Origin: Alkaliphilus serpentinus
Lineage (GTDB): Bacteria; Bacillota; Clostridia; Peptostreptococcales; Natronincolaceae
Direction of reading: 5' to 3'
Length of the DNA stretch: 64,000 nucleotides
Assembly: GCF_009017255.1 (NCBI RefSeq)
Contig: NZ_WBZB01000012.1
Location: 62,001 to 126,000 of the forward strand
Shown here: one piece after another, positions 62,330 through 64,000 of the stretch
Layout: the number at the start of each line of letters is the position of its first letter
Position numbering within the stretch: the first letter of the stretch is position 1
Translations under genes and position numbers: made by a program
Notes under the pieces: model-generated
What the model saw: only the letters and a program-made list of their open reading frames with translations
What the model was told of the DNA's origin: nothing
The model's database searches: none

Positions 62330-62653
62330 GTGGAAGATAAAGTATTTAACCTAATGGAAAAAATGTATATTGAGATGCAAGACATGAAAAAAGAGCTAAA
62401 AAGCGAAATGAAGGAAATGCAATCTGAATTTAAGGGAGTACAATCTGAAATTAAGGGAATAAAGGAAGTAATGGCCACAAAACAAGATATTGTACGACTA
62501 GAAAGCAAAATGGACGAAAATCATAGAGCACTATATGATGGTTACAAACAAAGCATCGAAGGAATCCACGGAATTAATATTAGGCTAGATAAACTTACAG
62601 ACCGAGTAGACAATCAAGAAGCCAGTATAAGACTACTTAAATCTATTAAATAA
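62330..62653 (+). CDS. Small coiled-coil protein
   Basis: A 107-residue hydrophilic protein with GTG start and AAAGGGGGG eight bases upstream. It is helical almost throughout, with heptad-like repeats (MKKELKSEMKEMQSEFKGVQ, then KQDIVRLESKMDENHRAL and LDKLTDRVDNQEASIRLLKS). No signal peptide or enzyme motif. Similar short coiled-coil proteins are common in Firmicutes and include some phage-related ones, but nothing else phage-like is nearby. Function unknown. Confidence 0.7.
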   Translation: MEDKVFNLMEKMYIEMQDMKKELKSEMKEMQSEFKGVQSEIKGIKEVMATKQDIVRLESKMDENHRALYDGYKQSIEGIHGINIRLDKLTDRVDNQEASIRLLKSIK

Positions 62654-62662
62654 TAAAAATAA

Positions 62663-62678
62663 CTTCGATGTATTGAAG
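62663..62678 (+). repeat. Isolated GCTTCGA-type hairpin without TTCAACA tail
   Basis: CTTCGATGTATTGAAG forms the same stem with a G-T pair but lacks the TTCAACA units. It lies right after the coiled-coil gene and before the pyrG promoter. Confidence 0.6.
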
Positions 62679-62691
62679 CATAAACTTCTTC

Positions 62692-62720
62692 TTGACACTA
62701 GTACTTTTATAATATAGAAT
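62692..62720 (+). promoter_or_regulatory. Promoter for the pyrG leader
   Basis: TTGACA (62692-62697), a 17-base spacer and TAGAAT (62715-62720). The transcript meets a terminator about 65 bases later, before pyrG. Confidence 0.65.
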
Positions 62721-62762
62721 AATCAGGTTAATACATAGAATAACGATTATGGAAACTTATGT

Positions 62763-62820
62763 GCACCCAATTAACGGGTGCCCTGAAAAGGTCACCCTAC
62801 GGGGTGGCCTCTCCTTTTTT
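62763..62820 (+). terminator. Leader hairpin and intrinsic terminator upstream of pyrG
   Basis: A first hairpin GCACCC/GGGTGC (62763-62781) is followed by an 8-bp stem GGTCACCC/GGGTGGCC with a TACG loop (62790-62809) and a pyrimidine/T tail (TCTCCTTTTTT). It lies between the promoter and pyrG, as expected for an attenuator. Confidence 0.75.
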
Positions 62821-62855
62821 ACGGGAGATTACTTTCAAAAAGATTTTTAGATTAA

Positions 62856-64000
<1,145 letters not shown>

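Noticed and set aside
62330-62653. Phage or mobile-element origin of the coiled-coil gene
   Set aside because: No integrase, transposase or other phage gene is nearby; short coiled-coil proteins of this kind are widespread.

Overview
The window reads as part of the chromosome of an anaerobic, endospore-forming, low-GC Firmicute of class Clostridia. Gene content resembles Alkaliphilus-like genomes, but the genus is an inference. Support comes from the B. subtilis-like order yabE-rnmV-rsmA, then purR-spoVG-glmU-prs-pth-mfd-spoVT-yabM-yabN-(hup)-rqcP-yabP-yabQ-divIC-yabR-(ppx)-spoIIE, and from other sporulation genes (ytrH/ytrI, DUF3189-like). I found no rRNA, tRNA, phage, transposase or CRISPR array.

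Layout. 0-4.2 kb: cell-wall hydrolase yabE, RNase M5, rRNA dimethylase and an unrecognised protein. 4.2-6.7 kb: rhodanese, the ytrI/ytrH membrane pair, a small Tyr/Gly-rich protein and a DUF3189-like protein. 7-13 kb: AbgT transporter with an M20 peptidase, a PLP amino-acid decarboxylase, a possible structured RNA and an LCP-family wall-polymer ligase, then murC on the minus strand. 15-22 kb: a surface-attachment locus with two LPxTG adhesins, a class D-like sortase and a secreted transglutaminase-like protein. This locus carries four c-di-GMP aptamers of two unrelated classes: class I before adhesin 1, class II before adhesin 2, and two tandem class I before the transglutaminase gene. 22-45.7 kb: the conserved purR-to-spoIIE housekeeping/sporulation block. 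It contains inserted genes: a PrsW-like membrane protein, a parvulin lipoprotein, a SpoIID-like lipoprotein, and an LTA-synthase-like sulfatase separating yabP from yabQ. 45.7-62.7 kb: a surface-protein block with a PsiE/CorC-like membrane protein, a stalk-domain protein, three SLH proteins, a 1985-residue IPT/TIG-repeat protein and a CtpA-type S41 protease. The window ends inside pyrG.

Two things stand out. First, the c-di-GMP locus appears built so that one second messenger can set adhesins, the sortase and a cross-linking enzyme through different RNA switches; in the last switch the predicted aptamer-closing helix covers the Shine-Dalgarno sequence. Second, from 32.5 kb onward many intergenic regions carry an undescribed dispersed repeat: a GCTTCGA-loop-TCGAAGC hairpin followed by 2-5 near-heptamer TTCAACA units. 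Ten copies all point the same way relative to the next gene, some are closed into MITE-like units by perfect terminal inverted repeats, and one copy shows a compensatory stem change.

Functional links: the peptidoglycan and teichoic-acid genes (yabE, LCP, murC, glmU, SpoIID-like, LTA-synthase-like) supply and remodel the wall to which the sortase and SLH proteins attach surface proteins. The yab cluster and spoIIE serve septation and sporulation. A recognisable sigma-H promoter precedes spoVG and a Spo0A-type promoter precedes spoIIE. All calls come from reading the sequence; no search or folding program was run.
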